From the NCBI RefSeq assembly GCF_000189635.1, contig NW_002475923.1, positions 1 to 64,000 of the forward strand: 64,000 bases of DNA, read 5' to 3'. Positions 47,701 through 59,097 of the stretch are shown piece after piece; within the stretch, counting starts at the first letter, position 1, and each line of letters begins with the position of its first letter. This DNA comes from Tetrahymena thermophila SB210 (lineage: Eukaryota; Ciliophora; Oligohymenophorea; Hymenostomatida; Tetrahymenidae). The notes beneath the pieces were generated by a model that worked only from the letters and a program-made list of their open reading frames with translations, did not search any database and was not told where the DNA came from. The position numbers were made by a program, and so were the translations under genes.

Positions 47701-50700
47701 TCGATTTTAACAACAATAAATGTTGGATATTAATTTGATCTATAAATTAGAATATGATTTTAATAATCATAAAATATATTTTTATTAAATAAATTTTATT
47801 AGTAAGAAAATTTAGTTATTTTTGATAAGCTAAAATCATTTTATAGAGAGAAGAAAGATATTATATTCTTACTATCATAAACTATTACTAGTTTGAATTA
47901 ATAATCGTAAATTATTTATTAAATAAATGTGTTTTAATCAGTTAGCACAGAAGTCTATGATAATTATACAGCATATTAGCTATCAAGATAAATTACGTAT
48001 AAATTACCAATATTATCTGCTATAAAAAATTACTGCTCATAAGTTTAGTTATCTTGACAAATATTCAGAATATTACTCTACAACTTTAATTCCTTCACTT
48101 AAATAATATCACCATTTTACTCTGAATATACTTTTAATGTTTGAGGATACGAAACTCCAATTAAATATTCATTCAAAACTACTATGTTATTATCTTATTT
48201 TTATTATAATATCTTGTATCCTTAATTATTAAAGTTTAAATATTTCTAATATGTGTTCTTATTACTGTCTGTTTAAGTAACTTTTAATATAGCTCCAAAG
48301 GAATAAAAATAGTTATATTCTTTAAATGTAAAACCTCCTAAAATTTCTGATCCTAGTGAAAATTCAATTTAGAAAATATCTTTTTCAAAATCTTACTTTA
48401 ATATGAGACCATTTTAGCTTCCAATTAAATAATAAAAATTTTAATCAGTTAAAGAATTAGTTGTCTATTTCATTTTATGATAGTATTTAATAATATTAAA
48501 ATTAGGTGCAATTGAATCTGTTATTGTTTGGGAGCTTTAAGTCATCATTTCAGAAATATCGAAGAACATAACTGAGTCTTTATTCAGGATATGTAAATTA
48601 TTTAAATATTTATTATAGATAAGATCAATAGCGTATGAATTGATTATAATCGAATTTACTAATTTACCAGTTTCATAATCTTTGATATTTATTTATTGAT
48701 AAGAATTACCCATAGTTTCAATGAATTAGCTATAAATAGCAATATTTTAAACATCTGTGAGAGTTATTTATTAAGTATATGTTAAAATTTAAACGATCTA
48801 ATAATTTGGACCAATATCAATTCTCTCCTGCTGCGTTAATTATTATTATCTACTTATTTAATCAATAGATCCTATTGGTAAATTCTATTAATTTAGTGAA
48901 TTATTATTTTCTTATGAGCCAGAATTACCATATGCTGCTGATTGATCATTTGTTTGTTATTGTTATTGTTGGCTATTTTTTATTTTTTCTATTTTAAAGT
49001 ACTGACAACTTGTATTACCGCATAGAATAAATCTAGAGTGCATTTCTTCATCAACAAAAAAAATGTTTTAGTAGAAAAGATTGTTTTTAGAAATTAAATT
49101 AATTGCTTGATTTTATTTAATTACACTTCTAATTTCTAAAGTCCTTTGAAATGAAGGAAAAATAATTAAAGATTTTAGAGGAATTGAAATATTCGCCTTT
49201 AATATTTAATATTACGAGTTTAAATAATTTAAGATTCTATATATTTATGGTGAAGTAGGATCTAATTTTTAAGCTATAGTTATAATCTCTCTTGTTGTGA
49301 CAATAATTAGAACTGAAGAACTTTCCTAGTCATTTAACTAATAAATATTTCTCTCATCATCAGCATACTCATAAATAAATAAATTAACAATATTTAGTTT
49401 GATTTATTACATAATATCAGGTTAAACATAATAATATTACAGTTTAGATTAATCTAGCTATCCTTTTAATACATTTTAGATATCTTGATATAAGATATAA
49501 TAGATGTAGTTAGATTATTTGCTAGCCGAAGTCCCATAAAAATATATTCTCTGTGTTAGCCTATCATAAATCACATTAATCACGAATGGTAAATTATCTA
49601 TTTCAGCTACATTTTAAAGGATAGTTTATTATGTTTGGCTATCAATACTTATTTTAAGAATGTAAACCTAAGTCTAAAATGAAGTATCAGTAGAGGTGTA
49701 TGTTATTAGAAGAAAGAAATTATTGAACTTCATAACTTTCTGTAATTTTCCATCAAAAGTAAATCCACTGTTAATTTAGATCTAAAAATTTTCTACATAA
49801 GCTATCTATTAGGCACCATCGCTTGAAGATCCAACTATCCAACAATTTTAGTAGTCTTTTGATACTGTTTACAATTCTTCATCAAAGATAAAGGCATTAA
49901 ACTGATCAATAGAGAATTGATCTATAGCAAAATCAGGAGTATAACTTAGTGTTAATATATTTCTGTTTTACTTGTAAGAAATATTTATTTCCTAATTATC
50001 TTAGGTGAGTGCTAAAATATGAGAGTTGTCTAACTCAACAATTTTAATAAAATTTGAAGGAATGTTATAATTAATGATTTTACTATAAGACTAAGTATCA
50101 AATATTATATTTAGCTTATTAGACCTTTAAGAATAAAACAAAATATTATTTAAAAAGCTTGAAAACAATTCTGTAATCGAATCATCATCTTTTTATGGAC
50201 TAAGAGCTCCAAACAAAGAAACTGCATAAGGATCGTTTGAAGAAGTAAACATCCCATCACTTTAAACAATTAAGCTTGCTTTAAGGCAAACATTACTATA
50301 TTTAAGACATGAAAATTAAGACGTCTTTTTATAATTATTATCAAGAGGATGAATTATTGGAAAGTTATCAAAATCTTTATTTTTTATTATTTATGAATAG
50401 AATTGTGTATAGGAATTTTGGGTTGAAAATATTTAGCTTCTTGGAGATTAAGTAAAAAAAATAAGACCAGTAGATTGCTGAATTATAGTAAATGACTAAA
50501 TCTAAAACTCGTATTAGCTTTACTTTATTAAATTCCCAGATGTTGAGTTCAAGCTGAACACTGAAAGAGATTTTTAATCTCTAAATAAAACAAAAGAGAG
50601 ATTATAATTCATATCATACTCAATTTGTAGTGCTTAATAAACACTATTAAAGTTAATACTTTAAGCAAATTAGCAAGAATACTAGTTGTTGGAACCTGTT

Positions 50701-52599
50701 TAGCTTGATGTCCACTAACAATAATATATTATGATGGAAGAATTTATGCCTGCAAATAAAATATCTCTTTTCACATTTATCTAATTAACTACAACATTCT
50801 ACTATTCAGATATTCCTACTCTTAACAGGCTTTAGGATTTAATTTCTGGAAGCATGCCATCTAATTATTAATAGTTTTAAGTACTCAAGTCTATAATTGC
50901 TACTTAAGAATCACAGCTAGAATCTGTTTATTATATAATAAATTAAAATGAAAAATCTATTATTTATTAAAACTAATACCTGTTTATTTTTGAAATGAAT
51001 TTGTTACAATAATAGATGGTCTTGTAGATAAAGTAATCATCTCTTATATACTGCACATAAATTTGTATTTAGTAATTATTTATCCTGTGAAATAATTAAA
51101 CGACAAAACTGTATTCTAAGATAGTATAACAGCAGATATAATATTGAATTGATTTATTTAAATATTAACTAGCTCTTAATTTTTTTTCACATATAAGAAT
51201 GATTTTGTAATTAAATTAAATAGAGAAAGACTATTTTGATAATATTTAAGTAATAACTAGTTTTTGCTATCTAAATTTAAATATGGTCCGTATTAAAATT
51301 AATACTATTATGTCAGAGTTGGTATTGTAACTCCATAAACATCTTTATCAACCTCTGTAGTGTTATAGCATTGGTAAATCTGACGAATTGAATCAGTAAT
51401 ATCAAAAATAATTAATCCAACAGAAGGATCATCAAAATAAAGAGCATAATTTAGAGCATTAATAGAGGTAAAATGTATTTTGTTCTTTTTGGAATAGATA
51501 AAATTATTATTTTTTCTCAAAATATTATTTGAAAACAGAAAAACTTCATAGTCTTCATTAATAAATACTAATTGTTATTAATAAATATCTATTTATTTAA
51601 TATTATCTTTGTTTTGGTTATTAAATACTTCGAAACTAAGTATTTAGGTTGGGGATTTGCTATCGAAATAAAAAACTTAAGTTTTTCCTATAAAATATAC
51701 TGAATTTAAATTATCATCTAAATAACTCAATTTTATTTGCTGTATAATTTAATTTTGATCTAAACTTGAATTCAATTAAATTATATTTTGAGATTACTCT
51801 ATATTAAAAAAATAGATGTTGCCTAAGCTGCTCAAAACAAAAAGCAATTTGCTATTAACTTATTTGGCGTCCTTTATGTTATCTCCTTTTGAAAAAATGA
51901 TTTTTGTTAGTAGACTGTAACTTTGTGATTTTAAATCAATCAAATAAATTTCCCCTGTACTAACTATAAAAGCTGGTTTAAATTGTTACCTCAGAGAATC
52001 AAAAATCAAAATTTTATTGTTCGAACCTAATATATTTGATAAATCTAGTATTATTTATTCTACTTATTATTGTTTCCAAGTGCTGAGCAAAGTAAGCTAA
52101 ATAGTTATTATTATTAAAATTAAAATATAATATTGATAAATAAAATATATTATTATAGGTATGCATTTTAAATTACCTAATAATTAAGAACATTTAGATG
52201 AACCAAGTAACCAATTGATTCTAAATATATTAATGGAAGTTAATTTTGGTTTGGTATTTAAGTGCTGTTTTTGAAGGAAAAGTCCCATAAATTAAAAAAA
52301 GAAACAATCCCATCAGAAGAGTAAACCATAAAGGAATTGTCACTATCAGTAATTTTAGCGTATTTTATGTTTTTAACATTAATATCTTGTTATTTGAGAG
52401 GATAATTTTAATTATAATCCCAGGCAATTATTATTCCTTGCTATTCGTAGGTAATATAGTAGTTATATTTCTGGCTTATCTGATATCCAATAATAGGATT
52501 CTAATGGCAATACATATTATGCTCATTTAGTAAAGAGCATTACTGTGCATTCAAGAAGCGAAGCAAGAGCGCTAAAATAAAAAATATTTAAATGATCAT
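41713..52599 (-). CDS. Giant receptor-like membrane protein (beta-propeller-like and beta-helix ectodomain, Cys-rich stalk, multi-pass membrane block)
   Basis: This 10.9 kb gene starts with a signal peptide (MIIQIFFILALLLRFLNAQQC). The ectodomain begins with beta-rich, propeller-like sequence (IIAWDYNQN, FMVYSSDGIVSFFNLWD, DDPSVGLIIFDITDS). Later it has beta-helix repeats with the NNxA..GGAI pattern of polymorphic surface proteins (NGGAILFTNYINT, SGGAMHLDSTSI, AGGGIR, NNKAKIFGNNIASY; about 45490-45790). A Cys-rich stalk follows, with KPGYWRKNNETDEI and CSEGRIGPLCETCD. A membrane block has at least five helices (INVFLIILIFIYIILVV, LITYLFISTSFFSFNLLF, LGIPLIFIWVFVIPLSILF, RVIISFFISFF, MVEMIIVISCTFI). 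A Ser/Asn/Gln-rich cytoplasmic tail of about 280 residues ends at a TGA at 41713. Introns include 52097-52176 and a 400-nt one at about 44930-45330. Its paralogue begins at the right edge of the window. Function is unknown; a surface receptor or adhesion protein is inferred. Confidence 0.82.
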
Positions 52600-53357
52600 A
52601 TATAGAGCTTAATCTTAAAAATGTGTTTCTTAATTATAGATATATTTAATTAAATATTCAAAGAATTGTTTTTAATACAATAAACATTAAGAATTGTTAA
52701 TTTATATGGTATTCTAATTTCAATAGGTTGAACTTAAATTTATATTTTAAAAAAAACCTTATATTTATTTACATGTCATCTCAATTCAATAATTCTGACA
52801 AAATATATTTAATACCTAATACTAACTAAAATTTTATCTTACATTTGTTTAAATTAAAGGTAGGCTTTTATATTTGCTTGAATAAAAAAATTTTTAAATA
52901 TCTCAAAGTGTTATTTCTTTAACAAAAAATTTTAAGTTACTTTATATTTAACTCTAAGTATTATTTAGCAAGAGTATGGACATAATAAATTAAAAATAAT
53001 ATTCAGATTCATTTCTAAGCTTCCAAGATTAAAAGTTGAATTTATTAATTTTAATGTGCTTAAATTTTCTTAATATCAATAATAAAAATAAATAATATAT
53101 TAAAATATTTATTTTTTTAAATGTTGAGTAAATTTTAATGAATCAATTTATTTTATTTTTTTTAAAATATAATTGATATTTTAAATAAAAAGATTTATCA
53201 AACAAATTAAAAAATTGAATATCTAAAATACAAATAATATTTTGAAAAAAAAATTATTAAAATAAAACCAAACTAATTTCTTCATATTAAGAATTAAAAT
53301 TTATAAAATAAATAAAAAACATTAGCATTTAAATATTAATAAATAAATATATCTTTT
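52600..53357. other. Intergenic region between the giant receptor gene and the 5S cluster
   Basis: This AT-rich 0.76 kb region holds the receptor gene's promoter. No coding frame or repeat is recognised before the first 5S gene. Any 5S upstream element would lie at its right end. Confidence 0.55.
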
Positions 53358-53477
53358 GTTGTCGGCCATACTAAGGTGAAAACACCGGATCCCATTCGAA
53401 CTCCGAAGTTAAGCGCCTTAAGGCTGGGTTAGTACTAAGGTGGGGGACCGCTTGGGAAGTCCCAGTGTCGACAACCT
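53358..53477 (+). rRNA. 5S ribosomal RNA, copy 1
   Basis: The sequence starts GTTGTCGGCCATACTAAGGT and ends GTGTCGACAACC. The ends pair (GTTGTCG with CGACAAC) as 5S helix I. The conserved loop words CCCATTCGAACTCCGAAGTTAAGC and GGGGGACCGCTTGGGAAGTCC (loop E/D and internal control region) are intact. Length is about 120 nt. It is the only strongly GC-balanced sequence of its size in the region, and it is transcribed by RNA polymerase III from an internal promoter. Confidence 0.98.
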
Positions 53478-53483
53478 TTTTTT
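53478..53483 (+). terminator. Pol III terminator of 5S copy 1
   Basis: A run of seven T residues (53477-53483) directly follows the mature 3' end, the normal RNA polymerase III stop signal. Confidence 0.85.
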
Positions 53484-53595
53484 AAAAAAATTAGTTAAAT
53501 CTATTATATGTTATTTTTTGAATAATAAACTAGATTAAAATAATAAAATTTAATTATTATAGTAAATATAAAAACACAATCAACGTAATAATTTT

Positions 53596-53715
53596 GTTGT
53601 CGGCCATACTAAGGTGAAAACACCGGATCCCATTCGAACTCCGAAGTTAAGCGCCTTAAGGCTGGGTTAGTACTAAGGTGGGGGACCGCTTGGGAAGTCC
53701 CAGTGTCGACAACCT
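53596..53715 (+). rRNA. 5S ribosomal RNA, copy 2
   Basis: Identical by eye to copy 1 over the full 120 nt, same strand, starting 238 bp after it. The helix I ends pair and the internal control region is unchanged. Its spacer resembles that before copy 3 (ATAAA-ACACAATCAAC words just upstream), so the repeat unit includes some flanking DNA. Confidence 0.98.
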
Positions 53716-53721
53716 TTTTTT
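53716..53721 (+). terminator. Pol III terminator of 5S copy 2
   Basis: A seven-T run (53715-53721) directly follows the mature 3' end of copy 2. Confidence 0.85.
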
Positions 53722-53849
53722 AAAAAAATTAAGTTAAATCTATTAGAGATTATTTATTTTTAAATAATTAACTATTAATAGATTAAAACTTTTTAATTTA
53801 TTTTAATTATTATAGTAAATATAAATACACAATCAACTTAATTAATTTT

Positions 53850-53969
53850 GTTGTCGGCCATACTAAGGTGAAAACACCGGATCCCATTCGAACTCCGAAG
53901 TTAAGCGCCTTAAGGCTGGGTTAGTACTAAGGTGGGGGACCGCTTGGGAAGTCCCAGTGTCGACAACCT
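53850..53969 (+). rRNA. 5S ribosomal RNA, copy 3
   Basis: Again identical by eye to copies 1 and 2, starting 254 bp after copy 2. The upstream 25 bp (ACACAATCAAC followed by TTTTG) match the upstream flank of copy 2. After this copy the repeat stops and the downstream spacer is unrelated. Confidence 0.98.
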
Positions 53970-53976
53970 TTTTTTT
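53970..53976 (+). terminator. Pol III terminator of 5S copy 3
   Basis: An eight-T run (53969-53976) directly follows copy 3. Confidence 0.85.
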
Positions 53977-54513
53977 AATTTAAATAAAGTTACTTTTTAA
54001 CAATTTTAATACAAATTAAAAGATATTTAGAAATAAGTTTTTAAATTTAAAATATCTTTAATTAAAAATTTGCTTTAATATGGATTATTAAAATGAATGT
54101 ACTGTAAGAGTTACGAATAATCAGAGCTTAATTTTTTTGATTAATTAAAATTTAGATTTTATTAAAAATTATCTATACGAATAATTTTGTAAAGAAGTTA
54201 TTGGTGTTTTTACTTTCAGCATCATCAAAACATTATTTTTGTTAATGGCTTTCAACTCTATTATTAAAAATGTATACTTATTTCTTCTAATTAATTAAAT
54301 GTCTAGCTAATTACGAGTCTAAACATTTGCTGATTAAAAACATATTTAATTAGGAACTTATCATTAAAGAAGTATCCGAATGGTAATAAATAAATAAATT
54401 CTTTCAGATATAAATTATCAGGTTTTATAAGAATAATACTAATATAAGATTGTACTTTTTGAATACATATAATAAGTATAATAAAATCATCAAATAATTA
54501 ATTGAAAAAAGTA
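53977..54513. other. Leader region of the ABC transporter gene with a weak upstream frame
   Basis: This 0.54 kb region lies between the last 5S gene and the ABC transporter. A 141-codon frame (54080-54505, + strand, MDYQNECTVRV) ends 8 bp before the transporter's start, in another frame, and encodes one hydrophobic stretch (VIGVFTFSIIKTLFLLMAF). With one stop codon and 80% AT, frames this long arise by chance, so I do not call a gene. It could also be an upstream exon of the transporter if a splice removes its TGA. Confidence 0.4.
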
Positions 54514-57500
54514 ATGTCTAATTTAGATAAAAACTACGATCTATTATTTTAAAAAATATCTTAGTTTATCTCTTTTTCTAAGAAAAAACTAAAAAGTTCA
54601 TAAATTTAAAATGAAGACATAGCACCTTTCATTACTCAGTCTACATGCAGTGATATATAAATAAAGAAATTAGAGAGATATATTAACTAAAATAAGTAAT
54701 ACTTTAAGGCCAATAACTTTAGCCTTTTTAGAATTTATTTACACTTGCTAGGTTAATCACATTTATTGGGCTTCATAGTTAGGTTAGTAGGAGATGGAAT
54801 GACAGCTTTAGGAATCTTAATTCTAGATTTAATTACAGAAGAACTAAAAAGTTACAACAGTGAAAGTTAATAACAACTAAAATACATTGTCCTGTTAATG
54901 ATTGGATTAGTTTTTAATTTTACTATCAGAAACTAATTTACCTGCTGGTCAGATTGGCTATCTTCTAAACAGCAGGCACAAATGAAAAGCACTTTATAAT
55001 ATCTGATTTATAAAAAATCTCTTTTGGTTAAAGATTTCTCATAAATTTAAACATCCGAATAAAATCTTTCAGTAAATGATTAAAAACCCTAATCAGAAGA
55101 ATAAAATTAAGAAAATATAAATTCTTCTCCTATGGAATTACCTAACATCAACAACTTGCTAACATCTGATACAGAAGATCAAGCCTTTATGTTTGAAAGA
55201 TTTAGTAGGTTTGGTGTGAATTTATCAATGCTGATAGCAGCTACCTGCTTAATTTATTACAAAATCGGATCCTCTATTTTAGGTGGATCAGGTCTGTTTA
55301 TTTTTATTGTTTGCTTTAATTTCATAGTAAACTACTTCGTGAAAGTAAATATTTTTTTATAATTTAATTTAATGCTTTAATTATATTTTTATTTTAATAG
55401 ATTTGCTTCGAAAAAATGTACACTGCAAAAGATCAAAGAGTTTCATTAAGTAAAGATGTTATTGAAGGAATAAAAAGTATTAAATATTTAGGATGGGAGG
55501 AAATATTCTTAGAAAAGATTAATGAAATAAGAAAAAGAGAATTTAAATATTTTTAGATTGCTAAGATCTGTGAATAGTCATTGAGTGTAATGTTCTCCTC
55601 TGTGACATGTTTTCTTTCTTACACTTTTATCTCTACTTTTGTAAACAATGGAAATAAATTGTAAGATTCAAATGTTTTTACAATTATTGCTACGTTCAGC
55701 TATTTTACTTTCACTCTTACAGCAGTTCCTGAATCTATTTAGTCAATATTGAAATGCTTTATTTCTTACAGAAGAATCTAAAGCTATTTGAATATGAAAG
55801 AAATAGATTAAAGTAATTTAATTAAATCAAAAACTGATAATTAATTTATTTTTATATTAGATTGTTTAATTTAAAATGAAGCAAGCAATTCATAGTTATT
55901 AAATTAAACAGCTATTTTAATAAAAAGTATGAAATTTATTTGGCCAAGTAATTAAATTTAAAGATAAGAAAAAAATTATAATTCAAATCAAAGAAAACAA
56001 CAAAATCTTCAAAAAAATGACGATTAATTTTAATTATGTGTAGAAAATTTCCAAATAGAAAAAGGCTCACTTAATTTTGTTATTGGAAAAATAGGTATTT
56101 TTTACTTGTTTCTAATTTTATAATTTAAATATTATTATTATTTTTTTAGGTTCTGGTAAGACCGCTCTTCTTCTGTCAATTTTGAGGGAAATGGAACAAA
56201 AATTAGAATTAGCTCAATAATAAGATCAAAATAAATCAAATGAATAATTTTTTATTAATGGGTCTTTGGCATATGTAGCATAAAATCATTGGTTATAATC
56301 TAAGACTATTAAAGAAAATATTTTGTTTGGATAAGATTATAATAAATTATTGTATAACAAATGTATAGAATTATGTGAATTACAATAGGATTTAGAATAA
56401 TTTTCAAAAGGTGATTTAAAAATTCTATCTTCAGAAGGAAGCAATTTAAGTGGTGGATAGAAATAAAGAATGGCATTATGTAGAAGTTTATATGCAAATA
56501 AAGATATTTATTTACTTGATGATATTTTTAGTAGTTTAGATGCTCATGTTGCTGAAAGAATCTTTTAAAATGTTGTTATTAAGTATTTAATTAAAGAAAA
56601 GTAAAAAACCGTAATTTTAGCTACCAGTCATTATTCATTCTTGCTAACAGAATAACAATCAAACATAATTTATATTGAAAATGGAGTTATTGTAAATGAT
56701 AAAAATATATTAAAGAAATATATTGAAGATTCATTACAAAAAGAAAATGAAGAAGATTAAAAAAATCCTTTAAAAGTAAATTAAAAATTTTATTCAAATT
56801 AGGATTATCAATAGTTACTAGAAAATAATCAGAAAGACATAAAGATTTAGAAGCAAAAAGAATAAGAAATTTCAAGTTAGGTTGAACTATTAAAAAAGGA
56901 CGAAGTAAATAAACAAAAATTCGTTTTTTTTATCAAAATAATTTTATTTTAATTTATTTTTTTATTTAAGACAAAGTCTTTAATTACTGAAAGTGATAAT
57001 AATGAAGAAGATTAATAAATTGAATACAGAGAATAAGGGAAAATAAAGATTAACACATACTTAGATTTCTTTTCAAGTATGACTCTATTTTTAGTTGGAA
57101 TATAGGCTTTACTTTTCTTCATGATTTAAGGAGCTTGTACATTAATAGATTATTGGCTAAAAAACTAGATTAATTAAAATGAAGATTAAGGAACTATTTT
57201 GCTATTAATTAATCAGCAATTCAAAAAATTTGAATCTGGTTTCTTGTTTTTAACTAGCTTGCAACTTTTAATTGCACTTTTATCTTATACTACATTTATA
57301 ATAACATCATCTTTAAGCAGTAATAGGATCTACAATAAATTGATGAATTGCATAATAAATAGTAAAATGCCGTTTTTCGATAGAAATCCTATCGGAAGAA
57401 TATTAAATAGACTCTCAGACGATATCAATTCAATAGATGAATCATTGTAAAATTAATATAAATACTGTTTAGAATAAGTTGCTTATGTAGTTGGGTATTT

Positions 57501-58950
57501 ATTTATTTTATCTTTGCTAATTTAAATATTTTAAAAATACTTTTTATTAATTTAGTTATATAACTGGAATTTGTATACAGTATCCATGGATGATATTTTT
57601 TTTCATCTTTGTATTTCTACTAGCTGCTGCATTTTCAAATACCTATAGACCTATCAGCAGAGAGGTCACCAGACTTGATACTATCAATCAAGGAGCTTTA
57701 CTAAATCATATTAATGAATCATGCAAAGGATTTTCAACAGTTAGAGCTTTTAATAAATAGGCTTATATGATTGATTAGTATCTTGAAAAGCTCAGAAATA
57801 ATATCAATTCCTTTGTTATTAGCTTATCTCTACATTGTTGGGTTTATTCTAGGTCACTTTTACTTGCTAACGGTATTCAATTTATAATAGCTTTAACTGG
57901 AATAATTCTGATTATCATGGATCCATCGATCAATAAAGATATTATAGTTCTTACTTTATAATATTCAATACTATTTAGCAGTAGTGTAGCCGAAACTGCA
58001 GTTGCTTTTAACTAATTTGAAATAGAAATGATTAGCTTTGAAAGAGTGAAATAATTTTTTTCAAATGATTTAGAGAAAATTAATTAATAACCAAAATCAA
58101 AGCATAAAGACATATAAAGTAACAGTTAGTTATAGGTTTAATTTGAAAATATTTCATTGAGCTATGAAGTAGAGTCATCTACTGAAGAAAGCTTAAATGA
58201 ACAAAATATTTAATACGCCTTGAAAAACTTTTCCTTGCAGATTAAGAAAGGAGAAAAAGTAGCTTTCTGTGGAAGGACTGGGTCAGGAAAAACTTCTATA
58301 TTTAATTGCTTGTTCAGACTTTATTCCATATCAAAAGGCGATATATTTATAGAAGGATAAAATATTTAGAATTTAAGTCTTAAGCAATTAAGAGATAAAA
58401 TTTCAATAATTCCTTAATTTGGTTTCCTTTTTAATGCCTCTCTGAGAGACAACTTAGATCCTCTGTAAATTCATTCCACAGAAGAAATAAGTAAAATTGC
58501 TAAATCATATGAACTGTCTTTAGATGTACAAAATAAGTATTTAAAAAAAATAATATTATCATATAATATTTAAGCATTTATTTTAATTAAATAAGGTCAC
58601 CTTTAGATTTAAATTTTGAAATTGAATAAAGTGGAAAAAATCTTTCTAATGGCTAAAAGCAAGTCCTCAACTTTTTGAGGGTTGCTATCAACAACAGAGA
58701 ACTGATTTGCCTAGATGAAGCAACTTCGAATATGGACCCTTAAACAAATTCTTTAATTTCTGATAAAATATTTGAATTAAGTTAGGGAAAAACTTTGCTT
58801 GTTATTACTCATAGGCTTGAAAACATTGAGAAATATGACAGAATAATTGTAATGGATAATGGTTAAATAGTTGAGAGTGGAAATTACTAATAACTATTAT
58901 CCATTGAAGGAGGTTTTTTTAACAAACTTAAATAAAATAAAGAATTTTGA
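54514..58950 (+). CDS. ABCC/MRP-type full ABC transporter
   Basis: Five introns (55345-55400, 56095-56149, 56905-56970, 57495-57555, 58537-58595) leave an exact 1380-codon frame, 1379 residues, the usual size of an MRP without the extra N-terminal membrane domain. Order: a cytosolic start (MSNLDKNYDLLFQ); TMD1 with SKDVIEGIKSIKYLGWEEIF; NBD1 with GKIGSGKTALL, LSGGQKQRMAL, DIYLLDD, SSLDAH and the H-loop ATSHY; a Gln-rich linker; TMD2 with MPFFDRNPIGRILNRLSDD and STVRAFNKQ; NBD2 with GRTGSGKTSIF, LICLDEAT, SNMDPQT and VITHRL. The NBD2 signature is LSNGQ instead of LSGGQ, while both Walker motifs and catalytic Glu of NBD2 are intact. In NBD1 the position after Walker B is Asp, as in other MRPs. 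MRPs export organic anions and glutathione conjugates; the substrate here is unknown. The start was chosen because it is in frame and gives the typical Asn/Asp-rich N-terminus. Confidence 0.93.
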
Positions 58951-59097
58951 AAAATAAAATATAATCTAAATTATTTTGATTAATTGAAACTTTTAGAGTT
59001 GATGACACCTCTTTAATAAATTTTTTATAAGTTTGTAACAATATTTAAGAAGAGATAACATTAAAATGATTTAAAAATACATAAGAATATATGTAAT
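58951..59097. other. Short convergent intergenic region
   Basis: Only 147 bp separate the stop codons of two convergent genes, the ABC transporter and the second giant receptor. It must hold both 3' untranslated ends, so the transcripts probably overlap. Confidence 0.6.

Noticed and set aside
54080-54505. 141-codon plus-strand frame just upstream of the ABC transporter
   Set aside because: With TGA as the only stop in AT-rich DNA a frame of this length has an appreciable chance of arising at random. No motif supports it, and the transporter has a good start of its own at 54514.
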